Shown here: positions 38,002 through 50,420 of the stretch, one piece after another
How positions within the stretch are numbered: the stretch's first letter is position 1
Layout of the letters: each line of letters opens with the position of its first letter
Source: Apricaphanius iberus
Taxonomy: Eukaryota; Chordata; Actinopteri; Cyprinodontiformes; Aphaniidae
DNA: 64,000 nucleotides
NCBI GenBank assembly: GCA_028564705.1
Contig: JAPXFQ010000075.1
Location: forward strand, 310,001 to 374,000
Direction: 5' to 3'
Position numbers and translations under genes: made by a program
Notes under the pieces: model-generated
What the model saw: only the letters and a program-made list of their open reading frames with translations
Databases searched by the model: none
Told to the model about the DNA's origin: nothing

Positions 38002-38994
38002 CACTCACCTGAAGGATTATTAGGAACACCATACTAATACAGTGTTTGACCTCCTTTTGCCTTCAGAACAACGTGGCATTGTTTCAAAAAGGTGCTGAAA
38101 GCATTCTTGAGCACGAAGCTCTCGTGCCACCACATCCCTAAGACGCTCTATCGGGTTAATATCTGGTGACTTTGGGGGCCATTGTAGTACAGTAAACTCA
38201 TTGTCATGTTCAGGAAACCAATTTGAAATGATTCAAGCTTTATGACACTGTGCATTATCCTGCTAGAATTAGCCATCAGAGGATGGGTACATGATGGTCA
38301 CGAAGGGATGGACATGGTCAGATGCATCCATGTTCTCATTCTGTTTACGCCTAATTCTGACTCAACCATTTGAATGTCTAAACAGAAATCGAGACTCATC
38401 ACACCAGTCTTCAACTGTCCAATTTTGGTGAGCTTGTGCAAATTGTAGCCTCTTTTTCCTTTTTGTAGTGGAGATGAGTGGTACCCGGTGGGGTCTTCTT
38501 GTGTTGTAGCCAATCCGCCTCAAGGTTGTGCGTATTGTGGCTTCACAAATGCTTTGCTGCATTCCTCGGTTGTAATGAGTGGTAATTTCAGTCAAAGTTT
38601 CTCTTCTAGCAGCTTGAATCAGTCGGCCCATTCTCCACTCACCTCTAGCATCAACAATGCATTTTCGCCCACAGGAGTGCCGCTTACTGGATGTTTTTCC
38701 CTTTCAAACCATTCTTGGTAAACCCTAGAAATGGTTGTGCGTGAAAATCCCAGCAACTGAGCAGATTGTGAAATACTCAGACCGGCCTGTCTGGCACCAA
38801 CAACCTTGCCACGCTCAAAATTGGTTAAATCACCTTTCTTTCCCATTCTGACATTCAGTTTGGAGTTCAAGAGATTGTCTTGACCAGGACCACACCCCTA
38901 AATGCATTGAAGCAATTGCCATGTGATTGGCTGATTTGATAATTCCATTAAGGAGAAATTGAACAGGTGTTCCTAATAATCATTTAGGTGAGTG
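38002..38994 (-). mobile_element. Tc1/mariner-type element with both ends and TA target duplication
   Basis: The ends are inverted repeats matching at 27 of 29 positions, starting CACTCACCTGAAGGATTATT (38002-38030) and reversed at 38966-38994. TA dinucleotides flank both ends (38000-38001 and 38995-38996). Total length is 993 bp, shorter than intact relatives because of an internal deletion in the transposase. It lies about 0.2 kb from the previous Tc1 remnant, in the same orientation. Confidence 0.92.
38040..38846 (-). pseudogene. Tc1/mariner transposase pseudogene within the 993-bp element
   Basis: ATG at 38846-38844 starts MGKKGDLTNFERGKVVGARQ, a helix-turn-helix region continuing AGLSISQSAQLLGFSRTTIS. 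A frameshift near 38640 leads to MGRLIQAARRETLTEITTHY, TIRTTLRRIGYNTRRPHRVP and WTVEDWCDESRFLFRHSNG with the first catalytic Asp. A deletion then removes the segment before the second Asp (IMYPSSDG..QDNAQCHKA, near 38240-38290). The last motif, SPDINPIERLRD, lies near 38150. All three catalytic acidic motifs are present in part, but frames differ, so it cannot make active enzyme. Confidence 0.92.
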
Positions 38995-39228
38995 TATTTA
39001 AACTATGTAAACAGAGCATTAAAATGGAAAAAATACAGATATTCTCTTTTAATTAAATGTTGAAAAAATGTCACCCTGAAAGGAAGGGAATTGGCAGGTC
39101 TTTGAATTTACAAAAAACAATCTAGTAAATGCTTAGTCTTAATTTTATGATCTATTAAGGTACAATTTAAGTAATTATGAACAATACTAAACTTACACAA
39201 TTTGTTTGTGTCGGTGACAGTGAGTTAT

Positions 39229-39356
39229 TGTGTAGCAAAGTGGTTAGTACGTTCGTTTTCTGAGTTCTAGTCCCATGCCCTGCTGTATATTTTTCTGCCT
39301 CCATGGCCATCCACTGTCAAATAAAGGCTACTGGACACAAAACCTTAAAAAAAGTA
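39229..39356 (+). mobile_element. tRNA-derived SINE, short copy
   Basis: Has an A-box-like GTAGCAAAGTGGTTAGTACG and a B-box-like GAGTTCTAGTCCC 27 nt later. A tail CACTGTCAAATAAAGGCTAC then A-rich sequence follows, a frequent ending of fish SINEs. Boxes are mutated, so it is probably inactive. Confidence 0.6.
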
Positions 39357-40789
39357 AATGAATTTTGAGGTTTCATTATTCTCATTTTGGCTATTTCTTC
39401 TAGTCCAACAGTGAACATTTTAAATTTTATTTTTTATAGAAAGATTAAACTAAAAGTTTTGCTATAACATTAACTGTTACCTGTTAGTTGACTAAACATA
39501 ACTTTTTTGTAATTTAATAAAAAAACATTACAGTAATAACCTCTGAACCACACAAGGAGAAATATTGAATCTGATTTAAATGATTTTGTGTATTCTATAA
39601 TGAAAGAGTCATCTTGTCATTGTATATTGTTTCAATGACTTAAAAATAATGACTACATTATGTAATAAATTCATATTATGGCAACCAATGAACATCATGT
39701 TAATTCAACATTTTAATCTTACTTAGGAGAAAGAGAGTAAATTATGTCAATTTATTTATTCTGATCGTGTGGAACCAATGTACACAATACGATCAAGTAC
39801 ATGTTGAGATTTACTTATAGCTTATTTTTAGGCAATTCATCAATCAAGCCCTTCGTCTCCCGTTGCCTTTAATGATCCTCATGTCAACTGTATGGCAGAT
39901 CCGAACCATGGTTTCCGATTAACGTCAGTTCTCAGTTGCTGGCCCGATAGAGGGACTATCAGTCTATGTCACTCCCTTTTCAACTGCACACTTTAATCAG
40001 CACAAAACAAGAGAATCAGCATGGAAGAAGGAGCACCCATGGTGGGTTAAAACATTTTAACCAGACTCATTGTAGGCTCACTGAAACGGCTGAAAAGTGG
40101 TTGGCTATTTTGACCTCTGATAGAGATTTGTTTCTGTATGTTATATCACTCCAGGGAGATGTCCAAGATTCTGAAGATGGGCAGGGGCAACTCCTGTCTG
40201 AAGAAGGTCCGTAAGGCAAAGGCATAGTGAGGGTACTGGCAGAAGTTAGAAATAGATCCAAAGAGGTAGGCAGATAAATCCAAAAGGTTTAGGCCGAAAA
40301 GGGAAGTCCAGATCCACAACTAAAAGTTGGTACCATTATGTCAGAACTGAGCAGGAGGGGGCAAGATGAGGTGAGGTATGGCAAGGCAAGAGGAAATGCT
40401 TGGCACTTACTCCTTTACATTTGTTCTTTTTTTTTTATTTTGGAAACAGAATATGATCAACTCGGTTGATTAACCTATCAGGATACCATGTATCCATTTT
40501 GGACGTACCCCAGGCACATTGTTGTTCAGCCATATGTGTGCCTTAAAATGCAAATAATACAGTCCAGAAAACCATAAAAGTGTGGCAGGTCTAAAGTGTC
40601 TCTATAGTGTGAGATGGCAACAATGTCCGAGTCTGTTTGTTTATGAATCTGGTAGTTGAATGCTATTGGTGCGTTTGCATTCAGAATGTAGGACTGAGGG
40701 ACAGGTCAATTAGCATTCCAGGACAATGTGAGTGCTGATAAACATTCCTGCAAGAATGGTCTATACCTTTTACACTGTGCTTAGAAAGG
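39357..40789. other. intron, nothing firmly recognised
   Basis: The 39830-40400 part is GC-richer than its surroundings and could be an old retroelement piece (frame 39966-40214), but no motif was recognised. Confidence 0.35.
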
Positions 40790-41130
40790 TCACAATGTGT
40801 CAGGCAATCATCACCTCCACTCAGGCCCACCTGTGCTGCTCTGCGACCATTGGTTTCTGACCCATATACAAGAAGCCTTCACTCACCTCCAGCCCGTTCA
40901 GTCATCTGGTCCACCAGCCCTGAACTCCTTCCCAGTGGTCGTCTCGCCTGCCGAACCAGCCAACCCTCAGTCTAGTTCTCATCTGTTCCAGTCATTCCTG
41001 CTCCTGCCAGACCTGACCTGCCTGGTCTTCCAGTCACATCCTTTGGTTCATCCAGGTTCTGTGGCTGTTAGCCTGCTTCTATCTCAATAAACAACAAGAA
41101 CTATTTTCAGTCTCCGCGTGGTTCTGACAG
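40790..41130 (+). mobile_element. retroelement 3'-end-like segment with polyadenylation signal
   Basis: C/T-rich coding-like sequence ending CTATCTCAATAAACAACAAG, then TTTTCAGTCTCCGCGTGGTT. The pattern of a CAATAAA signal followed by a short 'CTGCG(T)GTGG(T)TC' end is typical of 3' ends of fish retroelements. No RT, integrase or LTR pair was found, so the class is unknown. Confidence 0.4.
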
Positions 41131-41311
41131 AATGCTGGTGAATGAGCTGAGTCTATGCATGCTTTGACTTGACATTCTGATCTGATGTTGCAGTTTGACC
41201 ACTTCACTAAGATACCAATGCAATGCTTTTTTTTTGTGCATAAGCTGAGCTGAATTGTTCACATGTACCAATGCAGGTTATTATTCAAATGTGGTTTAAT
41301 AATGTATTAAT

Positions 41312-42353
41312 TGGGGCTGTCAAACAATTAAAAATTGTAATCTAATTAATTACAAGGTAGCTGTGAATTAATCACACTTAATTAACATTCCTAAATCTGA
41401 ATAAAAAAACTAACATTTTCGGTGTAAAAGGACAAACCCGTATGCAGCTGCTCTTTTATTTAATGAAATAAAGAGATATTAATTAAATATTCTTTATGGG
41501 ACCATCCTACAGCAAGAGTGTTTTCAGTCAAAAGCTTCCACAGTTTTGCTACAACACAGACTGCTACTGTAGTGGAGGAAAAAAGCTGTCTATCGAAGTA
41601 TTGATTCAGGGTGAAATCGCTCTGTTCCCCACGGAGTAACTGCCAGAGCTCCACTTAAGGTCATTCAGAGTATGAGAAGATATTGTGGAGAAAAGGCTGT
41701 TATATTTATATATTTATATCAACAGTCTGTTAAGTATTACAAAATCAAATGTAATATAGACGTAGTAATCAACTGTCATAATTTACCATTTGCCCATAAG
41801 TAAACATTGAGCAGATTAACATTAGTGTTAACATCAGGAAATGAATGCTCTTATTGTGAAGAGTACTTTCCGCTAGGGAGTTCGCAGTAATTTAAGTCAG
41901 AAACTGCTTAAACTGAATCATTTTGCATTTTAACACAGCGATAACTCAATACGTAATGTACTGAACTATGCAGTGAACCAACATGCATGAACCAACATGA
42001 ATGTGGCGCATTTATACTCTTTACACTGCACGGTTGGCTATGACCGAGCTGACATCCAGAGTATAGTAGGAACATTTAAATTCCCATTGACAACTTATGA
42101 ATTTAATCATATCTACTCAAAGGCAATGCGTCAATAATAATTATAATAATAATAATAATAATATGCTCAAATGCTATTTATTCACACAGATGCAGTCTGA
42201 CTGGATGAAAAGGAGTACGGATGTGGTGAGGGCTGAATGTTAAGATAAACAAAGAGGTATTGCATGCATGCGTGAATTGCGTAAAATAAATTAATCACGT
42301 TGATTCTATGAATTAATTGACCATGCATAAACGCATTACTCTTGACAGCCCCA
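41312..42353. mobile_element. hAT-like non-autonomous TIR element, about 1.04 kb
   Basis: The left end is TGGGGCTGTCAAACAATTAA and the reversed right end is TGGGGCTGTCAAGAGTAATG. They are identical over the first 12 bases and followed by AATTAAT/ATTAATC-rich sub-terminal repeats. Flanking octamers GTATTAAT and GTTTTCTT agree at only 5 of 8. The ends resemble the widespread 'GGGGCTGTCAA...TTAATC' repeats of vertebrates. The internal frame at 41460-41654 (minus) shows no transposase motif. Confidence 0.65.
42133..42162. repeat. (AAT)n trinucleotide microsatellite
   Basis: About ten AAT units with one imperfect unit, lying within the hAT-like element. Confidence 0.9.
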
Positions 42354-43204
42354 GTTTTCTTTCATTGGAAATATAGATATCGATGTAGTTTCATGAGTTT
42401 ACCTGAACACTCATTTAATGATGTATTCCAGTATAGATGAAACTTGAAACTTTTTATTTTACCAGACTAAACAGTTTTAGTCTCATTTATGGTTTAGCGT
42501 CCAAGTAGATAAACACATGGAGGAGTGTGAAACATAAAATGGTTTTAGATGGGGGATTTTTCTGAAATTGATGCCATTTAACTGGTTTTGGTATCATTTG
42601 TACACACCTGTTTATTTAAATGTAAAGTTAAAACTTTAAATCTGATAAAGAGATGTATTTAGTGGGGGGAAGGGATTTCTTTCATTTCTTTGCAACAAAC
42701 CTGAGCTATTGAATGCAAAACAAAGCTTGAAGCTGCTCAAAGTAATTTATGTCATCATTGAAAAACAATACACTTTGTAATAGCTTTGGAGTTAACATCT
42801 GTCTTTCCTTCTCAGCATCTGTCTCCCAAGCAATATTGGATTTTCATCTCTGTGCTGAAAACAGTGGCCCAAAGCAGCAGCTATCACCCACATTACCCCT
42901 AATTTTTCTATCATTTAAGGTAATAAGATAATGGACCTGCTGCCAAAAATGGCAGGATGATCTAGAGATAAACTACACATGATAATCCTGACTGCAGTAA
43001 TTCAGTGAATGAATCAGAGATGGAATCGAAAAGACAGAAATAAAATGCTAATAAAAATGCAGATTATCTACATTGGTTTATTTTTAAGTTATTAATCATT
43101 TTTTGAATATTTCAGCTATGGTTTTCTCCTTGCTTATTTGTTCACTTTGTAGACTACTCGTGTTCATCTCCTGGTACTCAGTTGTACAGTTGTTGAACAT
43201 CTTA
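42354..43204. other. intron, nothing recognised
   Basis: No recognised repeat ends or coding motif. Confidence 0.4.
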
Positions 43205-43725
43205 AATTATGCTTGAAACCAGAAATGTACATACACCCAGTAAAAAGGATACAGCACCCAGGAAGTTAAAGCTCTTGAGCAAAATTCTTCCAAATAAGAC
43301 AATGACCCTAAGCATCCAACCAAGGTGATTACAAAGAGGCTGAAGGGCAACAAAGATCATGTTCTGGTACGGCAATCACAAAGCCCTGATTTAGTCCTAT
43401 ATAGAATTTGTTGGCAGATCTAAATAGGTGTGTTCGAGTGAGGTGGCCTACAGTCCTAAGTCATTTCCACCAGTTTTGTCAGGAAGAATGGACTAGAAAG
43501 AAAGCAAACTGTTGAGATAAGTTTGTGGAAGAAGATCCAAAAATGTTGACCTAAGTCATACAGGTCAAAAGCAATGCTACCAAATACAGAAGATATGCAT
43601 GTAAATTTGATGATATTATTGAAAATAAATCTCTGATATATTCTTTTGGAGGAAAATGTGTGTAGTATAGAAATTTCCAAGAAACGAGCTCCAGTATATT
43701 TATGCTTAATGTGAGCTTGAACTTA
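43205..43725 (+). pseudogene. Tc1/mariner 3' remnant (C-terminal transposase region)
   Basis: Starts with the TIR-like GAAATGTACATACACCCAGT, then jumps to coding remnants DNDPKHPTKVITKRLKGNKD (second catalytic Asp region), SQSPDLVLYRICWQI (third motif, degraded from SPDLNPIE) and a C-terminal segment around SLWKKIQKC and YRSKAMLPNTED. It is the only Tc1 piece here in sense orientation. Most of the N-terminal half is deleted. Confidence 0.75.
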
Positions 43726-43739
43726 CCAATGTCCTTAGT

Positions 43740-44590
43740 AGGGTTAGCTTTAACCCTAACCCTTGACCCCTGGAGTTATAAGAGACGACTCCTGGGTCGC
43801 CCACCTGAGCTGTCTTTCTTATTTAAGTTTGGCCCTTCCACATAAGGCCCCCTCTGCCTACCCAATTTGGGCTGTTTTTCTCTTTGCTTCACGCCCTCCT
43901 ACCTGGGCCCCCTCTGTCCATCCAATCTAGGTATTGGTCTAAATGCTTATTTGAAATATTTATTCTCTGTCACATTTTTGGGATGTTTGGAATTTTGTAA
44001 GATTGTAATAGTTTATTTAACCTTTATAGTTTCTGCCATTTTAGTTATTTACTCATCAATTTTCATAGTTTATTTATCCGTCCTTGTTCTGAATATTTGT
44101 ATGACTCTTTAGTATCAGGTTTTACTGTGTTCTGGTTCAGGTCTTGCCATATTATGTTTAGTCTATTGTATTAATTATTGTTTAAAAGGTCCTGCCATAG
44201 GTTCGTTTCTTCATTTGTGGTTTTTTTATTTTGTTTAATTTATATTTTTTATTTCCTTAGATCAATATTTACATTCCCCTATTTTATTAGTTCAGCTTTG
44301 TTTCTCCCATGATGCTTGTCTGCTTCCTGTTAAGTTTTAGTCACCAATAATCCAGTCATGTCATTCACCTGCACTGTCAATCATCTCCATGTGTTACTTC
44401 CGATCTGTTCCTCATTTAAGGTAATGTTTTTTCACTGTTCAGTGATGGATTATATGTTTGCATTTCCTGTTGTCCTAGTCTGTTTGCATCCCTTTAGTGT
44501 CGCACAGTGTTTCTCGGTCCTAAGATAAGGTTTATTAAAATCCTCACTGTCTGCAATTTAGCTCTGCACCTTGAAACATAACACTTAGAT
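43740..44590 (+). other. C/T-rich segment, possible degraded retroelement 3' region
   Basis: Starts with a short telomere-like inverted motif (AGGGTTAGC then TTTAACCCTAACCC, 43740-43763). It continues with CCCTCTGTCCATCCAATCTAGG-type and TTCCTGTTGTCCTAGTCTG blocks and a TTTATTAAAATCCTCACTGT stretch resembling fish retroelement 3' ends. No coding motif or paired LTR was found, so the assignment is weak. Confidence 0.25.
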
Positions 44591-44599
44591 ACACTTAAA

Positions 44600-45737
44600 A
44601 TGTGGGAGACATTTAAACACTGGGAGATTCTTAAAGAATTTATTAGTATAATAGTGCAGAAACTAAGGATTTGGTTAATAACAAAAGTTCACCTCAATAA
44701 TCTGTAATGTAACCTTGGTTACACTGTAGGTGGTATTTTGGCCCAATCATCCATGAAGATCCTCTCTAGAGCTGGGATGTTTTGGGGCTGTAGCAAGGCA
44801 ACATAGACCTTCAATTCCCTCCATTGTTTTATTGGATTGAGATCTTAAAACTGGATAGGCCACTTCAGATCCAGCCATGTTTCATCTTCAGTACTCTCAC
44901 TGATGCAAGGGGGATTGTTGCCCAAAATTTTGCAATGTATGGTCCCATTCATCCTTTCTTTAATACAGATCAGTTTTCCTGTCTCCTTTGCAGAAAAGCA
45001 GCCTTAAAGCATAATGTTTCCATCCCCATGCGTCACAGTGTTTATTGTGGTTTTGGGATACAACTCAATATTTATGTCCCTCCAAACAAGCAGCATTGAT
45101 ACCAAGGCTTATGACGACATAGTGTTTTACTAATGGTAACCTTTGTTACTGTGGTCCTAGCTCTCTTCAGGTCATTGACTAGTTCCCTCCTTGTAGTTCT
45201 GGGCTGTTTCCTCACCGTTCTCAAAATCATGTGTACTCAAAGAAGTGAGATCTTGCATGAAACCCCAGGTCGAGGTCAATTGTTAGAGATCTTTTTTTTT
45301 TTTTCTTCCACTTTCTAGTAATTGCGCCAACAGTTGATCTGTTCTCTTTAAACTGCTTAACCATCATACATTGGTTCATCCCAGTCTTGTGCAAGTGTAC
45401 AATCTTGACTCTGGTGTCCTTGAACAGCTCTCTGGTCCTGGCAATAGTGGAGGTTGGAGTCTGACTGTTTTGAAGATGTGGACAGGTGACATTTATACAG
45501 ATGGTTGAAACGGGAGCTATTAACAGACCAGTAAAGGATAGAAGAGCCACTTAAAAAAGCAACAGGACATTGAGCGCCAACATTTTGGCTAGTTTGTAGG
45601 TGCTAAATCCTAGATTCTGTGTCTCACATTTGAAGTAACCCCCTAATGAAATTTACAGACCTCTCTCTTCTTTTTAAGTGCAACAACTGCACAATTGTTG
45701 ACTGCCAAGTACTTTTTGTCCCACTGCATTTCTTACC
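44600..45737 (-). pseudogene. Tc1/mariner element, near full length but degraded
   Basis: The minus strand begins [20 protein letters not shown] (near 45440), where the usual initiator ATG reads ATT. It continues [20 protein letters not shown], the helix-turn-helix end. The central region is reduced by a deletion near 45100. The part 44880-45080 corresponds to the catalytic-core coding sequence in reverse (AFLQRRQE / GSIMLWG-type positions, mutated). The high-coordinate terminus (45640-45737), ACAATTGTTGACTGCCAAGT, matches the end of the 33095-33590 copy. It therefore belongs to the same family and cannot produce protein. Confidence 0.82.
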
Positions 45738-48175
45738 GCTAATAATTACTGTGAGTTATCTAGGAAGTGTCCAACCATGTTAAAATCTTCCTGTTTTTTT
45801 GTTGACATACTGTAACGCACAGTTTTATTCTGACATCCATCACTTTTTTTCTCTGCAGGGAACCAAAACATGACGTGCTCTCTACATTCAACAGCTCCTG
45901 CCTCTGAGTGGTGGCATTTTTCGAGATCTATGATGGTGTTTATGAGAAGCTTGAAAAGGGCATTTTGTAGATTTATGGATGACAGGGCTAACTGGTTTTT
46001 TTGTGTGTGAGCATGTGTGAGCGTGTGTTGAGACTGCGGTTCTCCCCACACCCTATGATATCAATGGCTCTGTCAGACACATGGATTGACAGGGACGGGT
46101 GGTTGGGGGGTGTTGAGTTTGAATGAATAAGGAAAAAGGTCACGTCAAGGCCCAGTTTCATGAAAGTACATTAACTTTTATTTGTTCAAAAAATGCCTGT
46201 GTAATTAAAATGGCAGATTGAGCTAATGACGTTTCAATAAACTCCGTTGAGGGGGGAAGCCGGAAACAATGATTCAGAGCTCACACTTGCCTGAGACTTA
46301 ATTGCACATTATTGACAAGTGACCTTTAAAGGAGCTTGAGGTAGATTCCCAGTTGGGGCTTTGTACAATTTGAGTTTGTCTTGTATTTATGGAGATGTGT
46401 GTTATCTTGGTGATGTCTGAATATTTTTGCTATATGGGATTTACTCAAGTGTAAGTAAATTATGCAGGTACAGTAGCCAAGAAGGTCTTATTGCTCCTTC
46501 GACTTTCATTTATGGGGTCCATTATCCCCTTCCAGCAAGGAAGTGGAACAATAATATTTTTGACAAATGGCAAATTGTCGAACCGGTTTTTACCACACCT
46601 TGAACAGAAAAGAAATAGATATTACAAGCTCACATCTAAAATTTATGAGCAGCTTTAACAGTGAGATTTGAAACAATTTTATCCAGGCTCTCATAGTACT
46701 TCTGCTACTCTCCCACTTTCCGGCACTTTAAAGCCAAACCAAAGCAAAGGAAAAATGAGAAAAAAATCCAATATATCCGAAAAAGCAGCAAGAATTAATT
46801 TCAATAAAAAAACTAGAATTTTCAACCTGAGGAGATGAAACTAATAGGTGAAATGTGCTTGATGTAGTGTTCAGAATAAGCTGCACGCTTCCATCCTACG
46901 TGATTAGACTTTTAGCTGGTCACAATCGGACTCTTCTACTTCTGTATAATTGACAGCAGCTTTTTCACTGTGTGCACTTAGCAAGTTTCGGTTTTGAATG
47001 ATTGAAGATTCTTGATGTTAAATTGATAAGACTAATCAATTCCTAGTCAGTTTAATCATCCCATCGCTTTGATATCTGCTAACAACCTTCAAATGTGGCA
47101 GTGACGTTGAGATATGAGGGATGGTCAAGATAAAAATAAAAAAGTATACATTTGGTGTCGTCAAATTTCCCCTGAGGGCGCATCAACAACTCCTCCATGT
47201 AGCCAGTATGCATCACCTTTCCGAACCAGTATTCAACCTTGCTTCATTCCGCTGATAGCAGGGAGGTTTGCCACCATCCCTGTTTGTTCACTTTGTGTGT
47301 CCTGATAGCCTGGCAGCCTGTTTGTTTGTTTATACTCTGTCTAGGTCAAAGCAGATGCCCTCGCCCTTCTTCTGTCTTCTCACTCTCTTGCCAAGCCTAT
47401 GAATCTCTCAAAGGCCTTGTTGTTCTGACCTTTTCACAGAAACCGTATGTGCTGTAAGGTAATGTCACAACATTCAATTCTCAAATCCACCGCCACACTC
47501 TTAGACAAAGCTGTGTATTGTCTCTAGGCTCTGGAATGTGATGGTCTTTCATTTATTTGGAGGTTCAATTATAACATTTGTTTACTTCGTTACTAGTAAG
47601 AAATGTAAAATGTAGTAGAAATGTAATCCAATTTAGTTTTGTTCAATATTATTTTCTATATTATCGTAGTCCATTACTGATACTTTAATTAAGCGATATT
47701 TTTTTTGTCATCGGTTTCTTTTTTTACTGAGTTAGTCAATTTTCTTTCCTAAGAAATGTGCAGTAGTCAGTTAAAGTGAGTTGGTCGAACATTAAAGCCT
47801 AAAACTTTAAAACTGCTATAAATTTCCAAAACAAGCTAGTTCCCAACTTTTTTTTTTTCATGGACCTTAACAATGTTTTAACACAGCATAGCTATAAATA
47901 TTTTGTGTAGATGAAAAAGAAACCTAAAAAAAAATAATAAAGTAATTATGCTTCATTTGTCTAAAATCCTCAGCCAATAATGCGTCTCAGTTCCGATCCC
48001 AACGATTGGACCATTTGGTTGTATTGCTCACCAGACCAGTGCACTTTGGCATTTAAATGGCTCCTCCACTCATTACACGCTGCTGCATTCTGCAAAAGAG
48101 CACAACTGGTGAGAGATGTCTTTGCTAAACAATTTCAGGTAAAGTGAGACAGACAGCTACTACTATGGCTTTGCC
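45738..48175. other. intron, nothing recognised
   Basis: About 2.4 kb with no recognised repeat ends. Frames at 45746-46051 and 47114-47457 have no known motif. Confidence 0.4.
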
Positions 48176-48924
48176 GAACCTGGCCCGACCCGTCGGGACC
48201 GGGCTTCATTTCTACCATAGTCCACGGGCTATGGTCGGGCTCAGGCTTTAGCGGTCTGATCATCTCTTAGCGTGATAATCTATAATAAACAGCTGCAGTG
48301 GGTCACTAAAATTATTCTCAATCTAACTGTCAAGATGTTGCATGCACATCGCATGCGTCATGATATGAAGGACCCACTCCTCTCAGATCGAAACAGAAAA
48401 CATGCGCCGACTGCTGCACTGTGCTCTCACAGAAAATGCTGAAGTGTAAATGCACTAGATATCCCAAGTCTCAAGTTGCAGAAGTCTCCTGCATTTATGT
48501 AGAAGCTCCCTGATGCCGACAAGTCAGAAAAAAATATCCTGAAATCTAGAGCAAGCAGTCAAGAGCGCACACAGGCGAGACAGACTTGTACGCAACAGAA
48601 GGAAGCAGTTAAAGGATCATATAGCTGCAGATAAAAAAAAAAAGATTATAAATCAACATGCCTTAAAATTATTCTTATTCATTTATCATTTTAAGCTTCA
48701 GATAACAGGCCTATTTGACTGGAATTTAAAACATTTGTCCAGTAAATTGAAAACCTGCAGGTCACATTGTCTGGTGCCATTTTTTACGAGCAGAAATACA
48801 GGTGTGTGACTTTTGAATAATGTTGGGCTGTAATCGGGTTTGGGCTTTATTACGCTGTCAAGCAAAATCTACTCTTCGGGCTCGGGTTGAACTGTCTCGG
48901 GCTCAGGTCTGGCCCAACTTTTAA
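48176..48924. mobile_element. probable TIR element with GGGCCCGA-rich ends
   Basis: Both ends are rich in a GGCCCGACCCG/CGGGCTCGGGTT vocabulary in otherwise AT-rich DNA. The left end has CTGGCCCGACCCGTCGGGAC and the reversed right end has TTGGGCCAGACCTGAGCCCG, an imperfect inverted repeat. The middle has no coding motif. The pattern fits a non-autonomous DNA transposon common in fish, with uncertain boundaries and superfamily. Confidence 0.5.
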
Positions 48925-50084
48925 GGCCCGACTACAGCTCAAGCTTCTACCACTTCACCTTTAGCAAAAACCACCAGAGTTTCAAAAGGAAACTCACCAT
49001 TTGAAGTCATGGAAAACAAAAAATGGGTGAGTGGACTGCAGTTGGTATTTTGTAAACTCTCATCTTCCGTGACGATGCCTGTTCCCAAATAAGTGTGTCG
49101 TGGCCTGGGGGGATAGCTGGTGCGAGGAGTGATTGCTAACTCACCCCGAAATCTTTTTTTTTTTTTTTTTGTTGAACAACTTTATAAATGAGTATATAAT
49201 AACACTATCTACATCTCCAGTCATTATTTTATGTATTTTAGTACATTTAGTGAAAATATTAATTTTTTACCCAAAACCATTAGTTTAGTGCCCCAAGTGG
49301 TTAAACGATTACACTGCACGCAATTATCTGGATTTCAAATCCAGCATTCCTAACGGCTAATCTCGGGTTATCTACGTAGGCTTGGAATAGTGACGACAGC
49401 AGTCCGGCCGTGGTGGGGAATATAACATGAGCGGTCACATCTGTACCAAGGTGCCATTAACTGCCTGAAGCACAATCGGCTCAAAACCTGGGTGCTCCGT
49501 TATGCAGGTTACACCTACTTAAGACATTTGCTCATTACCTATGACAAAGTGAATAACGGATATATCAGTAAATGGAAAATAAAGTCTGGGCTAAGAGTTC
49601 ATTTTGATGCAATAATTGTGATGAATTATGGTGTGGTTTTTTTGCACATTCCTGAATGATTTTCTTATCATGCTTGGATACATCTGTCTGCAACGCACAT
49701 TTTCTGTTGCGGACAATGTATTACAGTGGCCGCAGGTGCTCCTGTAAAGGCAGAGTCACGAAATTACTCGAGCTAATCTATATCTAGCATTAGATGTAGC
49801 CAACAACAATGTACCACTCAGAGACGGCACGAATTCTATGCTGCGATACAGCCACAGGCTCAACATCTGCTGCTGCCCCGCGCAGAGAACGAGACAACGA
49901 CCCGAAACGATATGGCGCCACTCCGCTATCTCCCTGTACTCTCTGTCCTTTGGAGAAGGAAATTAGTTGAGGACAAAAACTCAACCTCCAGATTATTTCC
50001 AGGCAACGGAGCTCACATTCCTACAGCTCTCTCCATCTTTCAGGCCGCTGAAAGGTGATTATGCATGTTTGGTTCTGATTCTAG
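48925..50084. other. intron with a possible tRNA-like SINE scrap
   Basis: At 49290-49350 the order CCCCAAGTGGTTAAACGATT ... GGATTTCAAATCCAGC resembles A and B boxes of a SINE, but both are mutated and no tail follows. Nothing else was recognised. Confidence 0.3.
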
Positions 50085-50420
50085 GGATGTTAATTAGACT
50101 AGAAGTAGAAGACTTGAGTTAATATACGTTGGTGCTAAGCCATTCAATGATTTATAAACTGGTTAAAGTATTTTAACGTCTATTCTCTGAGCTACAGGGA
50201 GCCAGTGTAAAGACTTCAGAACTGGGGAGGATGTGCTCTACTTTTCTGGTTCTGGTGAAGATGATGACATCAGCAGCTTTCTAGATCAGCTGGAGGTGTC
50301 TAATTGAGTTTTAGGCAGACTTGTGAAGATACTGTTGCAGTAATCAATCCAAACAAAGATAAAAGCATTGAGGGGTTTTTAGAGGTCCTGAAGATTCAGT
50401 CCTGCGTCCATTACTACACA
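50085..50420 (-). mobile_element. L2/Rex-type LINE RT C-terminal fragment
   Basis: Read on the minus strand, codons spread over shifted frames give DYCNSIFTSLPK-like sequence, then an AHPPQF.SL..GSL track matching 'HITPVLKSLHWLPV', and pieces of 'RIDFKVL...YKSLNGLAP'. The same block order occurs in the 36062-36480 copy (for example TGAAGA(T/C)ACTGTTGCAGT on the + strand). Both ends are truncated and the 3' tail is missing. Confidence 0.65.
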
